Positions 1 to 8,468 of a stretch of 64,000 bases of DNA are shown piece after piece. The position numbers and the translations under genes are program-made. The stretch comes from Psychrobacter celer. GTDB taxonomy: Bacteria; Pseudomonadota; Gammaproteobacteria; Pseudomonadales; Moraxellaceae. Location of the stretch: positions 124,001 through 188,000 of the forward strand of contig NZ_JABASU010000001.1 of the NCBI RefSeq assembly GCF_016107555.1. The letters are read 5' to 3'. Numbering within the stretch: position 1 is the first letter of the stretch; every line of letters begins with the position of its first letter. The notes beneath the pieces are model-generated. The model was not told the origin of the DNA, made no database searches, and saw nothing but the letters and a program-made list of their open reading frames with translations.

Positions 1-39
1 GTCTTTATCTGGCATTGGGTTGATGGTCAAATGTATCGC

Positions 40-1137
40 TCAAAGGTTGAGCATGTCTTGATGTTTCCACTGCTGGACTTTTACCTGTGCTTCAAACTCC
101 GTCAAACTGTCGTCGATAATACTAGAGACTAAAGCGTCCAGTGCGCTGTTGTCGGTGTCTATTTGCGCAATACCACTGGCAATGGCCACCATCAACTCAT
201 CTAAGCGTTCAGGGTCTAGCAGACGTTTATTGAGAGCGTACACGACGTTTTCCCCAATATTGTGCCCGACATGCTGTAGCTGCGACTCAATCAGGCTGCC
301 AGCGATGGGTATCATGCGCAGATAACGACGCAGCTCAGGCGTATTGGCCAAGCCTTCTTCGATAGCGCCGCCCATCTCACGGGCGAGTATGCTGCCGCCG
401 CCTGAGGCTGCAGTCAGTGCCTGTAGTTTGGGCACCAGCTCTGTGCGCAGGACGGAGAGTACCGCAGCTTCTATCTCACGACGATTGCGCGCTATCGTGG
501 ACTCGATAAAGGATTTGTGTGTTTCAGGATTGGTCAGCTGCTGCCGAAAGTTTTGGATGGTGGTCAGTATCACGCGATCAGACAGCTCTTCTAATAAGAG
601 GTCAATATAAAACTTGATACGATTGATCCAAGGCTGCGGCAGTACTTGATAGCCAAGCTGATACAGACGGCGGCCAATGATGACAGCACGAAACAAGCGC
701 AGCGCGCGCAGCTGCGGAAAACAGCCAAGCACTTCATACCAATGCACAAAAGGAAAAAAGAACCAGCGATAATATACGTTGTCTTTTATTGCAAGTGCCC
801 AGCGTAGCAACAGCTCTGCGATCAAAAATATCGTAAAAAACCCACCAGCGGTACGCAAGGGGTCGTGTAAGGTGTTTTGATACCAAAGCAGCGCCTCACT
901 GATGCGCAGCCACTCTGCGACATGACTGCTAAAATTGCTCATCAAAATCGCATCGATACTGATCAACAACAGATCAATACTGATGGCCACGATCATCACA
1001 ATGTCATAAGCCAGCTTTGCGCGGTTTGGCTTTGGCCGATTGGGGCGACTGGGCGGCGGATGATCAGGTAGCCGAGTCGACTGATTGGGCACAGAGGCTG
1101 TGTTCAGCTGCGAGCTAGGAGTAGATGAGGCGGGCAC
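40..1137 (-). CDS. Membrane protein with voltage-sensor-like helices
   Basis: A 365-residue protein of unproven function. After a proline-rich, probably cytoplasmic N-terminus (residues 1-40) there are hydrophobic segments near residues 44-66 and 95-115, followed by a basic amphipathic stretch around residues 140-165 (QLRALRLFRAVIIGRR) that resembles the S3-S4 part of an ion-channel voltage sensor. The C-terminal half is soluble, helical and charged, with no pore-helix signature that I can see. I therefore call it a membrane protein with a partial voltage-sensor-like region and not a channel. It reads away from the next gene at 1448-2413 across a 310-bp gap, so it is probably its own unit. 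Function is unknown. Confidence 0.7.
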   Translation of the reverse strand: MPASSTPSSQLNTASVPNQSTRLPDHPPPSRPNRPKPNRAKLAYDIVMIVAISIDLLLISIDAILMSNFSSHVAEWLRISEALLWYQNTLHDPLRTAGGFFTIFLIAELLLRWALAIKDNVYYRWFFFPFVHWYEVLGCFPQLRALRLFRAVIIGRRLYQLGYQVLPQPWINRIKFYIDLLLEELSDRVILTTIQNFRQQLTNPETHKSFIESTIARNRREIEAAVLSVLRTELVPKLQALTAASGGGSILAREMGGAIEEGLANTPELRRYLRMIPIAGSLIESQLQHVGHNIGENVVYALNKRLLDPERLDELMVAIASGIAQIDTDNSALDALVSSIIDDSLTEFEAQVKVQQWKHQDMLNL

Positions 1138-1447
1138 AGTCAGACCTTATTAATGATGAAATGATAAACGGTACAAAGCATAGGTGAGATAGACGGTGTA
1201 CGATACATACATCCTCACCATCAGCGGATCATGACTCACATTATCAATGAATAGGACTAAAAAACAACCCATCTTTTATGATATCGGTCGCTTGCAATAA
1301 AAACGATACGTGAATGCCGATAGCGTGGCTCGCCGCGCAAGACCAGCCACCAGTGATTTGGCTGCTATTTAGCCCTCATGCAGCATTCAAGTATTATGAA
1401 GTACTCAAGTATTATGAAGTACTCAAGTATTATGAAGTACTCAAGTA
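1138..1447. other. Intergenic region with tandem repeat
   Basis: No convincing gene was found in these 310 bases between two minus-strand genes. The only clear structure is the 18-bp tandem repeat at its right end, listed separately. The left part should hold the promoter of the membrane-protein gene, but no strong -35/-10 pair could be assigned. Confidence 0.5.
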
Positions 1448-1457
1448 TTATGAAGTA
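1388..1457. repeat. 18-bp tandem repeat, 3.9 copies
   Basis: The unit CAAGTATTATGAAGTACT is repeated head to tail at 1388, 1406, 1424 and 1442; the last copy is 16 bases long. All copies are identical over the compared length. The fourth copy contains the stop codon (positions 1450-1448 on the minus strand) of the acyltransferase gene. The unit length is a multiple of three, so copy-number changes would not shift a frame. Confidence 0.95.
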
Positions 1458-2413
1458 TGGTCAGCGGCAGGGTTGTGCTCAAAATCTGCTAACATGTCGC
1501 TGATGCGCTGATCTTTGTCGCGCCAAACTTGCTCAATCCACGCAAACATTTGTGCTTTTACTTGCTCATCGTTTTCGTAGCCGCCGCGTTTAATCCCAGC
1601 AAACAGCTCAGCTGGGATGTCTAGGTATCTGACGTCAACGCCTAAGCGTTTGATATTGCCTTTCCACAGATCGCTGTAGGTAGGGACGCCATCAGGATAC
1701 ACGATGGTCATATCCAGCAGGCCATCCATCTCACTGCCCAGTGCATTGATGGCTAAAGAGAGTCCGCCTGCGCGTGGTTTGAGCAAATGTGTATAAGGAG
1801 ATTTTTGCTGTTCGTGTTTGGCTTGGGTAAAGCGCGTGCCCTCTAGGTAATTTAACAACGTGAAGGGCTTGTCTTTTAACAACGCGCAGGCACGTTTGGC
1901 TTCCTCGATATCTTGGCCTTTTAGGGCGGGGTTTTTTGCCACTGCTTCTTTTGAATGTCGGCGCATCATTGGGAAGTCTAAAAAGTAAAACGCCTGACCC
2001 ACGATTGGGATATAAATCAGCTCAAACTTGGTAAAAAACCGTGTGAGCGGCAAGCGTTTTTCGCTGATGTATTGGACAATGCTGGTATCGACCCAAGACT
2101 GATGGTTGCTAATGAGCAGATATTTGCCCTCAGTATTGACGTCGTCGGGCAGGCTGATCCGCCAGTCCTTACGCGGCAACATGTTATCAATCAAGGCATT
2201 ATTGCTACTGATCCAGTGGTTGGTGATTTTGATGACGGTTTTATCGGCGATCGGCGCGCCGGTGATGATTTTGCCCACGCCCATTAACCATAAAGGAATA
2301 CTACCAACGAAGCTGTTGGCTGCAATGACGCCTGTCGCCGTCGCAAGCGAGACCGCTTTTCCGAGCTTTGGGCTGCGCTTATGTATTTTTTTGATAGTAG
2401 ATGTCAGTCGCAT
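1448..2413 (-). CDS. PlsC-family 1-acylglycerol-3-phosphate-type acyltransferase (YihG-like)
   Basis: A 321-residue membrane-associated acyltransferase of the PlsC/LPLAT superfamily. It carries the HX4D catalytic block as NHQSWVD (about residues 103-109) and the glycerophosphate-binding block as EGTRFT (about residues 191-196). A hydrophobic segment near residues 23-47 should anchor it to the inner membrane. Family members move an acyl chain from acyl-ACP or acyl-CoA to lysophospholipid or a related acceptor. Length and the basic N-terminus fit the YihG subgroup better than PlsC itself. The stop codon lies inside the tandem repeat, so the last residues (DHTS) may be repeat-derived. Exact substrate is not determined. 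Confidence 0.85.
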   Translation of the reverse strand: MRLTSTIKKIHKRSPKLGKAVSLATATGVIAANSFVGSIPLWLMGVGKIITGAPIADKTVIKITNHWISSNNALIDNMLPRKDWRISLPDDVNTEGKYLLISNHQSWVDTSIVQYISEKRLPLTRFFTKFELIYIPIVGQAFYFLDFPMMRRHSKEAVAKNPALKGQDIEEAKRACALLKDKPFTLLNYLEGTRFTQAKHEQQKSPYTHLLKPRAGGLSLAINALGSEMDGLLDMTIVYPDGVPTYSDLWKGNIKRLGVDVRYLDIPAELFAGIKRGGYENDEQVKAQMFAWIEQVWRDKDQRISDMLADFEHNPAADHTS

Positions 2414-2868
2414 GCTAAATCCTTTTCAATCGGTATTGTTGGGATATTTATGGTCCACCGCTTAAGACAAAGGGTATGGTGAAGTAAGTTCATATACGAA
2501 GTGATTTTAGCAGAAAGCACTCATAGTGTACGAGTGTAAACGTGACTTGCGATAACAAGTTTTGAGATGAGACTGAGAGTCGGCGTGAGAGCGAGTGGTT
2601 TTGTGGGTAAAGAATTTTTTTATGATTATCAGGGCTCATGAGTAAAAGATATCGTAGCAGAAGAAAACCGCACAAAGTCCTGTCTTTTTTAATAGTATCT
2701 TCTGCACTTTTCATACATAGGTGTGACAAAATATTACACATAATGAGATTGTAATTGCCATAATAATGATGAGTGTATACAAGCACCTAAATGAGATTAA
2801 TGGAAAAATCTTTATAAAAAGCACAATTTATTTGTCATTTTACTGGTTTAAATTTAAGAGGAAATATT
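2414..2868. other. Intergenic region, divergent promoters expected
   Basis: 455 bases between the divergently read acyltransferase and OmpA-type genes. It is AT-rich and should contain both promoters. An open frame of 98 codons on the minus strand (2490-2786) has no family features and unusual composition, so it is not called. No repeat or strong palindrome was found. Confidence 0.4.
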
Positions 2869-3525
2869 ATGCGTAACCAACTTATGATTGCAGCAGTAGC
2901 ATCAGGTCTAGCTTTAAGCGGCTGTACTACTGATCCAAACACCGGACAGCAGCGTCTAAATAAAACTGCTTTAGGTACTCTAGCAGGTGCAGCAGGTGGC
3001 GCGGTAATCTCTAAAGCAACAGGCGGTGAGAAGACTGGCCGTGATGCGGCTATCGGTGCTGCACTGGGTGCTGGCGTCGGTTACTACATGGAGCGTCAAG
3101 CCAAGCAGCTTGAGCAGCAAATGGCAGGTACAGGCGTGACGGTTGAGCAAAACCCAACTACAGGTAACATCGACCTTGTCATGCCAGGCAACATTACTTT
3201 TGCTTTTGATGATGCGACCCTAAGCTCATCTTTCAAGCCAACGCTTGATAAGCTGGCCTCGACCATGAACCAGTATAACAAGACCACGGTAAACATCGCA
3301 GGTCATACAGACAGCCGCGGTTCAGCCTCTTATAACATGGGTCTATCACGTGACCGCGCTTATTCAGTAGCCAACTACCTAACAGCACGCGGTGTGTCTG
3401 CCAATCGTATCAATGTAGTGGCTTACGGCGAGTCTCGCCCAGTTGCGGACAATAGCACTGACTATGGTCGCCAGCAAAACCGCCGCGTTGAGTTGACCAT
3501 CAACTCGCCACAGAGCGTTAACTAA
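2869..3525 (+). CDS. OmpA-family outer-membrane lipoprotein (YiaD-like)
   Basis: A 218-residue lipoprotein. Residues 1-19 form a signal peptide ending in the lipobox LSGC, so Cys19 should be lipidated. Residues 36-72 are rich in glycine and alanine and resemble a glycine zipper (GTLAGAAGGAVISKATGG). The C-terminal domain from about residue 105 is an OmpA/MotB peptidoglycan-binding domain, with the core GHTDSRGSASYNMGLSRDRA and NRRVELTI. This arrangement matches YiaD of E. coli and related proteins that tie the outer membrane to peptidoglycan. An AGAGGAA-like ribosome site lies just before the ATG. A terminator follows at 3582-3605, so it is probably monocistronic. Confidence 0.9.
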   Translation: MRNQLMIAAVASGLALSGCTTDPNTGQQRLNKTALGTLAGAAGGAVISKATGGEKTGRDAAIGAALGAGVGYYMERQAKQLEQQMAGTGVTVEQNPTTGNIDLVMPGNITFAFDDATLSSSFKPTLDKLASTMNQYNKTTVNIAGHTDSRGSASYNMGLSRDRAYSVANYLTARGVSANRINVVAYGESRPVADNSTDYGRQQNRRVELTINSPQSVN

Positions 3526-3581
3526 TTTATCGTTCTATCGATAAGTAAAATAGTTATAATAAGTAGATCGATCATAAAAGA

Positions 3582-3605
3582 GTCAGCGAATTGCTGGCTT
3601 TTTTT
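3582..3605 (+). terminator. Rho-independent terminator after OmpA-family gene
   Basis: Stem GTCAGC / GCTGGC around a GAATT loop, followed by a run of seven T. Confidence 0.75.
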
Positions 3606-3658
3606 ATGCCTAATATCAGACTATCACCATCGCCGTGAATGCTGATGTAAAATTAAAT

Positions 3659-3677
3659 ATTGATAATGATTATCAAT
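3659..3677. promoter_or_regulatory. Perfect 9-1-9 Fur-type palindrome
   Basis: ATTGATAATGATTATCAAT is an exact inverted repeat with one central base. It matches the known Fur box pattern (GATAATGATAATCATTATC) at most positions. It lies about 150 bases before the imelysin start codon. It implies iron repression of the following cluster by Fur. The fur gene is not in this window. Confidence 0.8.
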
Positions 3678-3826
3678 AACCCTATAATTCATAGAGGTTT
3701 TAGATAAATGCCGTAACATAAGCGCAACAACCGATACTGACTTTATCTACATTATGATATATAGATTCAGTACGTGCTGTGGCACTGACGACGATTTTTT
3801 CTTTTGTAATATCTTTGAGGATGTGT

Positions 3827-5287
3827 ATGACGATTACCATAGGAACGAGCCGTAAGATTTTCCCCACCGCTTTGGCTGCTGCGCTGGCAGGGTTATTAAT
3901 GGTGTCGGGTTGCACCAAACAAACCGACGAAAATGCCGAGACAAGTGCAGAGAGTCAAACAGAAGTACAAAGCGCAGAGTCAGTGGACAGCGGCGAGCTA
4001 TCGGCGACCGATCGGGCACATACCGACAGATTGGTAATCAGCTATGCCAATATGGCTCATGCCGCCTACAAAGACTCACTTGAAACGGCTAAAGCGCTAC
4101 AAAAGGCGGTAGAGACCTATGTAGAGACGCCCACTGAAGCCAATCTAGAGGCGGCAAAAGCAGCTTATAAAACGGCGCGTCAGCCATACTCTCAGACAGA
4201 AGTTTTCCGTTTTGATGAAGGGTTTGTGACGGCCAATGATAAGCGCGCCATCGGTAGTGTCGATGGCTGGGAAGGTCAGGTCAATGCGTGGCCACTTGAT
4301 GAAGCTTTGATCGACTATGTCAGCGATAGCTACGAAGGCGAGTACAACAGCCAAGACAATATCATCAATAGCGACAGCATCACGGTCGGTAGTGTCAAAC
4401 AAGATACCAGCAATATTACACCTGAGTTACTGGCAGATATGAATGAGATCGGCGGTAGTGAAGCCAATGTCACCACAGGCTATCATGCGATTGAGTTTAT
4501 GCTATGGGGTCAAGACACCAACGGTGTCAGCGCAGGGGCAGGCGAGCGCCCTGTGACTGACTATGTCACCGAAGCTGGACAATGTACCAGCGGTGATACA
4601 GTCAATGAAGACGTCAGTATCTGTGAGCGTCGCGGCGAGTTCTTAAAAGCGGCAGCGCAGTTGCTGGTAGATGACCTCACAGCGATGGAAGCTGAGTGGC
4701 AGCCTGAGAGCGAAAACACTCTACGTAGCGATCTGATGGCGCGTAAATACGACAATGGCCTACGTCAAATCATGTATCAAATGGGCAGCTTGGCCTTAGG
4801 TGAGCTGGCCTCTGAGCGCATGCAGGTCGCGTTTGTGACGGGCTCTACTGAAGATGAGCACGAGTGCTTTAGTGACTTAACTCACCTAAGCTATGCCAAT
4901 AACGCACGCGGCATCCAAAACGTCTTTAATGGCAGCTATAAGACTGTCGCTGGCAAAACCATCGGTGGCTACGGTGTCAAAAACTATCTGATCGATAGTG
5001 GTCATCAAGAAGCGGCTGATAAGCTGACTGCTGACTTTAAAAAGGTCGAAGACGCCTTTAATGTCATCGTAGAAAAAGGCGAAAAAGAAGGCATCAAGGT
5101 CGATCAGATGATTGCAACGGTCGGTCAAGCGAGCAAGCATGACATCTCAGCAGAAGAGCAAAACAAACGCCGCGGCTGGATCGAGGCGGGTATCACAAGT
5201 CTGCAAGCGCTAACAGATGGTATCGAAAATGCGGCAAATGCAGTCGGTATCGATAACTTAGACGCGGACGCTGGCTCACAGTTTTAA
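3827..5287 (+). CDS. Imelysin-family periplasmic iron-regulated lipoprotein (IrpA-like)
   Basis: A 486-residue imelysin (peptidase M75 superfamily). The start at 3827 has GAGG six bases upstream; the frame is open upstream to a GTG at 3779, and an ATG at 3821 directly abuts the GAGG. With this start, residues 1-29 form a lipoprotein signal ending VSGC (Cys29). The conserved GxHxxE motif is GYHAIE at residues 218-223, followed by FMLWGQD. Imelysins are cell-surface or periplasmic proteins linked to iron uptake; the motif is thought to bind metal and peptidase activity is unproven. It is the first gene of a cluster with a di-haem protein, a second imelysin and a DUF1513 protein. The upstream Fur palindrome suggests induction under iron starvation. 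Confidence 0.9.
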   Translation: MTITIGTSRKIFPTALAAALAGLLMVSGCTKQTDENAETSAESQTEVQSAESVDSGELSATDRAHTDRLVISYANMAHAAYKDSLETAKALQKAVETYVETPTEANLEAAKAAYKTARQPYSQTEVFRFDEGFVTANDKRAIGSVDGWEGQVNAWPLDEALIDYVSDSYEGEYNSQDNIINSDSITVGSVKQDTSNITPELLADMNEIGGSEANVTTGYHAIEFMLWGQDTNGVSAGAGERPVTDYVTEAGQCTSGDTVNEDVSICERRGEFLKAAAQLLVDDLTAMEAEWQPESENTLRSDLMARKYDNGLRQIMYQMGSLALGELASERMQVAFVTGSTEDEHECFSDLTHLSYANNARGIQNVFNGSYKTVAGKTIGGYGVKNYLIDSGHQEAADKLTADFKKVEDAFNVIVEKGEKEGIKVDQMIATVGQASKHDISAEEQNKRRGWIEAGITSLQALTDGIENAANAVGIDNLDADAGSQF

Positions 5288-5396
5288 GCGATTGACTTCT
5301 CTCACATAGAATAATTTCATGATGTCGATTATGTTTTACAAGTCATGAAAAGCTGACGGAAGATATGTTTGTAAAAGGACAAGTTATATATAATAC

Positions 5397-5430
5397 ATGC
5401 GTTGTTAACGACCGTTAGCAACGTATTTTT
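5397..5430 (+). terminator. Hairpin with T-run between imelysin and DUF1111 gene
   Basis: A stem of about 13 pairs (ATGCGTTGTTAAC against GTTAGCAACGTAT, with two G-T pairs) around a four-base loop, then TTTTT. It may end or attenuate transcripts leaving the first imelysin gene, so the downstream genes may also have their own promoter in 5431-5559. Confidence 0.6.
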
Positions 5431-5559
5431 ACGTGCAATAAAATAGTTCAGACGTTGACTTATAGCGTCGATGTATTTTTATACCGTTATATTGATAAGA
5501 AAAAATACTGTTATAGCCAGTCATTTTAATGGTTCTACTTGAGAACTAAGGCAACACCT

Positions 5560-7221
5560 ATGAGCGTCATTCCTGCCAAACCCTCTGCTTTCCCTTTCTT
5601 TTCTTCAAGCTTACAAGGTACATCGTTGAAACTTGCGATCACCGTCGCAGGTGCAATCGCCATCAGCGCTTGTCAGCCCACGGATAGCACGTCAGACAGC
5701 GCATCGACCAATAAAAACACCAATGACACTGCCGTTGCAAGTGGCGAAGGCGCGTCCGCTTTGACGCCCAAACGTACGCAAACTGTGGAAGCGCTGGCTG
5801 GCGTGCCGATGCAGCAGCTGGTGACATTTGACCCGCAAGAGATCAAACAAGGCGGCGACACGGGCATTAGCATTACCAGTAGCGAGAGTTACTCCAAACC
5901 CTCATCCAATCTGTCGGCCTCACGTAAGGGCAGTTTTTTTATTGGTAATGCGTTTTTTCGTCAGCCGTGGGTGGTCGCACCTGCCAGTACCGATAGCCGT
6001 GATGGCCTGGGAGCATTGTTTAACGTCGCGGCTTGTCAGTCTTGTCATATCAAGGATGGCCGTGGCCACGCACCGATGAGTAGTGAGGACGATGCCGATA
6101 GCTTGCTGATTCGTTTGGCGATGCCAGCGACCACCGATGAGGAGCGAGCGCAGCTGCAAAACTCGCTGATCGAAAAAGTCGTGCATCCGATGTATGGCGG
6201 CCAGCTACAAGATCGCGGTATTCAGGGCGTGCCTGCTGAAGCAAGAATCGCGGTGCAGTGGACAGACAAGCCCGTCACTTTCGCTGATGGTCACGTCGAA
6301 ACCCTGCGCGCGCCCACCTTTCATCTAACCAACCCTGGCTATGGGGCGTTTGATGATGAGATGATGGTATCGCCGCGCGTGGCCTTGCCGATGATTGGGC
6401 TTGGACTGTTGGAACAAATACCTGATGACGATATCAAGAAACAAGCCGTCGATAATGACAGCGCTGATATCAGTGGCAAGTTTAACTGGGTCATGGATCC
6501 ACAGACGGGCAAAACCGCGTTGGGACGCTTTGGCTGGAAAGCAGGACAAACCAAGCTTTTGACACAGAACCAAAGTGCTTTTAATGAAGACATGGGGCTG
6601 ACCTCAAACATCCGTCCTCATGAGTCCTGCATGCCTGCGCAAACGGCGTGTGTCAATGCAACCACGGGCGCTGATGAGCAAGGCGGTGGTAAGCCGCCGG
6701 TGGAAGTCAATGACGAGGTGGCCAAGTTTGTGGAGTTTTATACACGCAATCTGGCCGTCCCGCATCGCCGCAATGCCGAGGATAAGCTGGTACTTGCTGG
6801 CAAAAAACGCTTTTATGATATGGGCTGCCAAAGCTGTCATACCCCGCGCTATCAGTTGCCAAAAACCGACGACGACCATCTTGAGCAGCACGGACAAGTG
6901 ATTTATCCTTATACTGATTTGCTGCTGCATGATATGGGCGACGAGCTTGCCGATCGGACGATTGCTGGTAAGCTGCCGCCCAAAGACGCGCAAGTAGAGT
7001 TTTTGGCCAACTCTTATGAGTGGCGAACGCCGGCTTTATGGGGTATTGGTCTTGCCCAAACGGTCGATCCGCAAGCGACGTTTTTGCATGATGGCCGTGC
7101 ACGCACCTTGATGGAAGCAGTACTATGGCATGGCGGCGAGGCCGAAAAACAAAAACAAAAAGTCCTACAGTTAGATAAGCAAGGACGAGCTGAATTGACA
7201 GCGTTCTTGCAGTCGCTATAA
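5560..7221 (+). CDS. Di-haem oxidoreductase, DUF1111 (thiol oxidoreductase-like) lipoprotein
   Basis: 553 residues from the ATG at 5560, which has AAGG nine bases upstream; a longer TTG start at 5539 is less likely. Lipobox ISAC gives lipidated Cys38. Two c-type haem sites are present, CQSCH at residues 159-163 and 423-427, as expected for the di-haem cytochrome c peroxidase-like DUF1111 family. Extra cysteines at about 357 and 364 (HESCMPAQTAC) are also typical of the group. The protein should be periplasmic, lipid-anchored and matured by the cytochrome c system. Its partnership with imelysins and a DUF1513 protein is a recurring iron-linked neighbourhood; the redox reaction in iron acquisition is not established. 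Confidence 0.88.
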   Translation: MSVIPAKPSAFPFFSSSLQGTSLKLAITVAGAIAISACQPTDSTSDSASTNKNTNDTAVASGEGASALTPKRTQTVEALAGVPMQQLVTFDPQEIKQGGDTGISITSSESYSKPSSNLSASRKGSFFIGNAFFRQPWVVAPASTDSRDGLGALFNVAACQSCHIKDGRGHAPMSSEDDADSLLIRLAMPATTDEERAQLQNSLIEKVVHPMYGGQLQDRGIQGVPAEARIAVQWTDKPVTFADGHVETLRAPTFHLTNPGYGAFDDEMMVSPRVALPMIGLGLLEQIPDDDIKKQAVDNDSADISGKFNWVMDPQTGKTALGRFGWKAGQTKLLTQNQSAFNEDMGLTSNIRPHESCMPAQTACVNATTGADEQGGGKPPVEVNDEVAKFVEFYTRNLAVPHRRNAEDKLVLAGKKRFYDMGCQSCHTPRYQLPKTDDDHLEQHGQVIYPYTDLLLHDMGDELADRTIAGKLPPKDAQVEFLANSYEWRTPALWGIGLAQTVDPQATFLHDGRARTLMEAVLWHGGEAEKQKQKVLQLDKQGRAELTAFLQSL

Positions 7222-7316
7222 ATTGTTTGACCAAAGGCGTGTGGGCAAAGAGTGCGCTCTTAGCAAACGACTAATAAACAATTGATAAAACCACTCATAC
7301 AAATACCGAGAAACTT

Positions 7317-8465
7317 ATGAAAATAAACCCTGCTGTAGCAATGGCACTGTCTGCTTTGAGTGCGGGCCTGCTGATCAGCTGCGTTAAACCTGCAGATGAA
7401 AAAAAAGCGCCAAACTCTGAGGGTCAAGAAGTCGCGCAAGATAGCGCTGCTACGCCTTCTGTAGATGACAAAAATAATAGTACAGAGCGTATCGCTGCTG
7501 TCGATATCAGCGCTGAGACAGAAAAGACCTATCTGACCCATGTGGCAGATGACCTCGTCATTCCTGCCTATGCCGATGCGGCGCGTCAAAGTGAGCTGCT
7601 GCATGAGCTGGCACAAAAGCACTGTCAGTCAGACGCAGTCAGTGGTGATGAGCTGCAAGCGCTGCGGGATCAGTGGCTGGTGCTGGCACAAGCGTGGGCG
7701 CGCGCTGAGATGATCAACTTTGGGCCTGCCACCGCTAGCATGAGCAACCTATATATCAACTACTATCCTGATGAGCGCAGGCTGGTGCATAGCGGTGTGG
7801 CTGATTTGATCGCAGCCAATCCAAAGCTCACCGCAGCGCAGCTCGCTGATGAGAGTGCTATCGTGCAAGGGGTGCCAGGGCTAGAAGAAGCCCTGTACGC
7901 CAATGATCGCTTGGATGCGGGGCAGTGTGCTTATGTGCTAAGCGCCAGTGACGCCTTGAGTACGCGCCTACAAAACATCGAAAAAGACTGGCAAAAAAAT
8001 GCGACAATGCTGTTGGCGATTGATAAAACAGCTGATAGCGATCAGGGCTTAAACCAATGGTTCAATTCGTTATTGTCATTGGTTGAGACCATGAAATCTA
8101 ACGCCATTGACCAGCCTTTGGGACTGACCGGCAAAGCCAAAGGTCATGTGCCAGCCGCCACCGCTGGCCAAAGCCGCGCCATTATTAATGCCAAATTAGC
8201 CACGTTAAATGAGGCGCTGACCGACCCTGTCCTGACGGCAATCCTCGGCAGTAATAATGAAAACAACGTCGCTGATACGCTATCGACTGCCTTAGCAGAT
8301 GCCACCACGCTATTGGCGCAGATGCCAGAAGATATCGCCACGGCTGATAAAGCAACGCAGCAAGAATTGTATGACCATATGACCACTATTACTCGTATTA
8401 TTAAGCGCCAGCTGATACCGGCACTCGGTATCCGTGTGGGCTTTAATAGTACCGATGGTGATTAA
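7317..8465 (+). CDS. Second imelysin-family lipoprotein
   Basis: A 382-residue imelysin-like lipoprotein. Residues 1-22 form a signal peptide with lipobox ISC (Cys22). The central part (WARAEMINFGPATASMSNLY, about residues 122-141) fits imelysin-like proteins. The GxHxxE site of the first imelysin is represented by GVPGLEEALY (about residues 185-194), where histidine is missing but glutamate is kept. It may therefore bind metal differently or serve as a partner. It lies 95 bases after the DUF1111 gene and four bases before the DUF1513 gene, so it is in the same operon. Confidence 0.85.
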   Translation: MKINPAVAMALSALSAGLLISCVKPADEKKAPNSEGQEVAQDSAATPSVDDKNNSTERIAAVDISAETEKTYLTHVADDLVIPAYADAARQSELLHELAQKHCQSDAVSGDELQALRDQWLVLAQAWARAEMINFGPATASMSNLYINYYPDERRLVHSGVADLIAANPKLTAAQLADESAIVQGVPGLEEALYANDRLDAGQCAYVLSASDALSTRLQNIEKDWQKNATMLLAIDKTADSDQGLNQWFNSLLSLVETMKSNAIDQPLGLTGKAKGHVPAATAGQSRAIINAKLATLNEALTDPVLTAILGSNNENNVADTLSTALADATTLLAQMPEDIATADKATQQELYDHMTTITRIIKRQLIPALGIRVGFNSTDGD

Positions 8466-8468
8466 ATA

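Noticed and set aside
2490..2786. 98-codon open frame on the minus strand
   Set aside because: No ribosome site, no family features, composition of AT-rich non-coding DNA, and it occupies a divergent promoter region.
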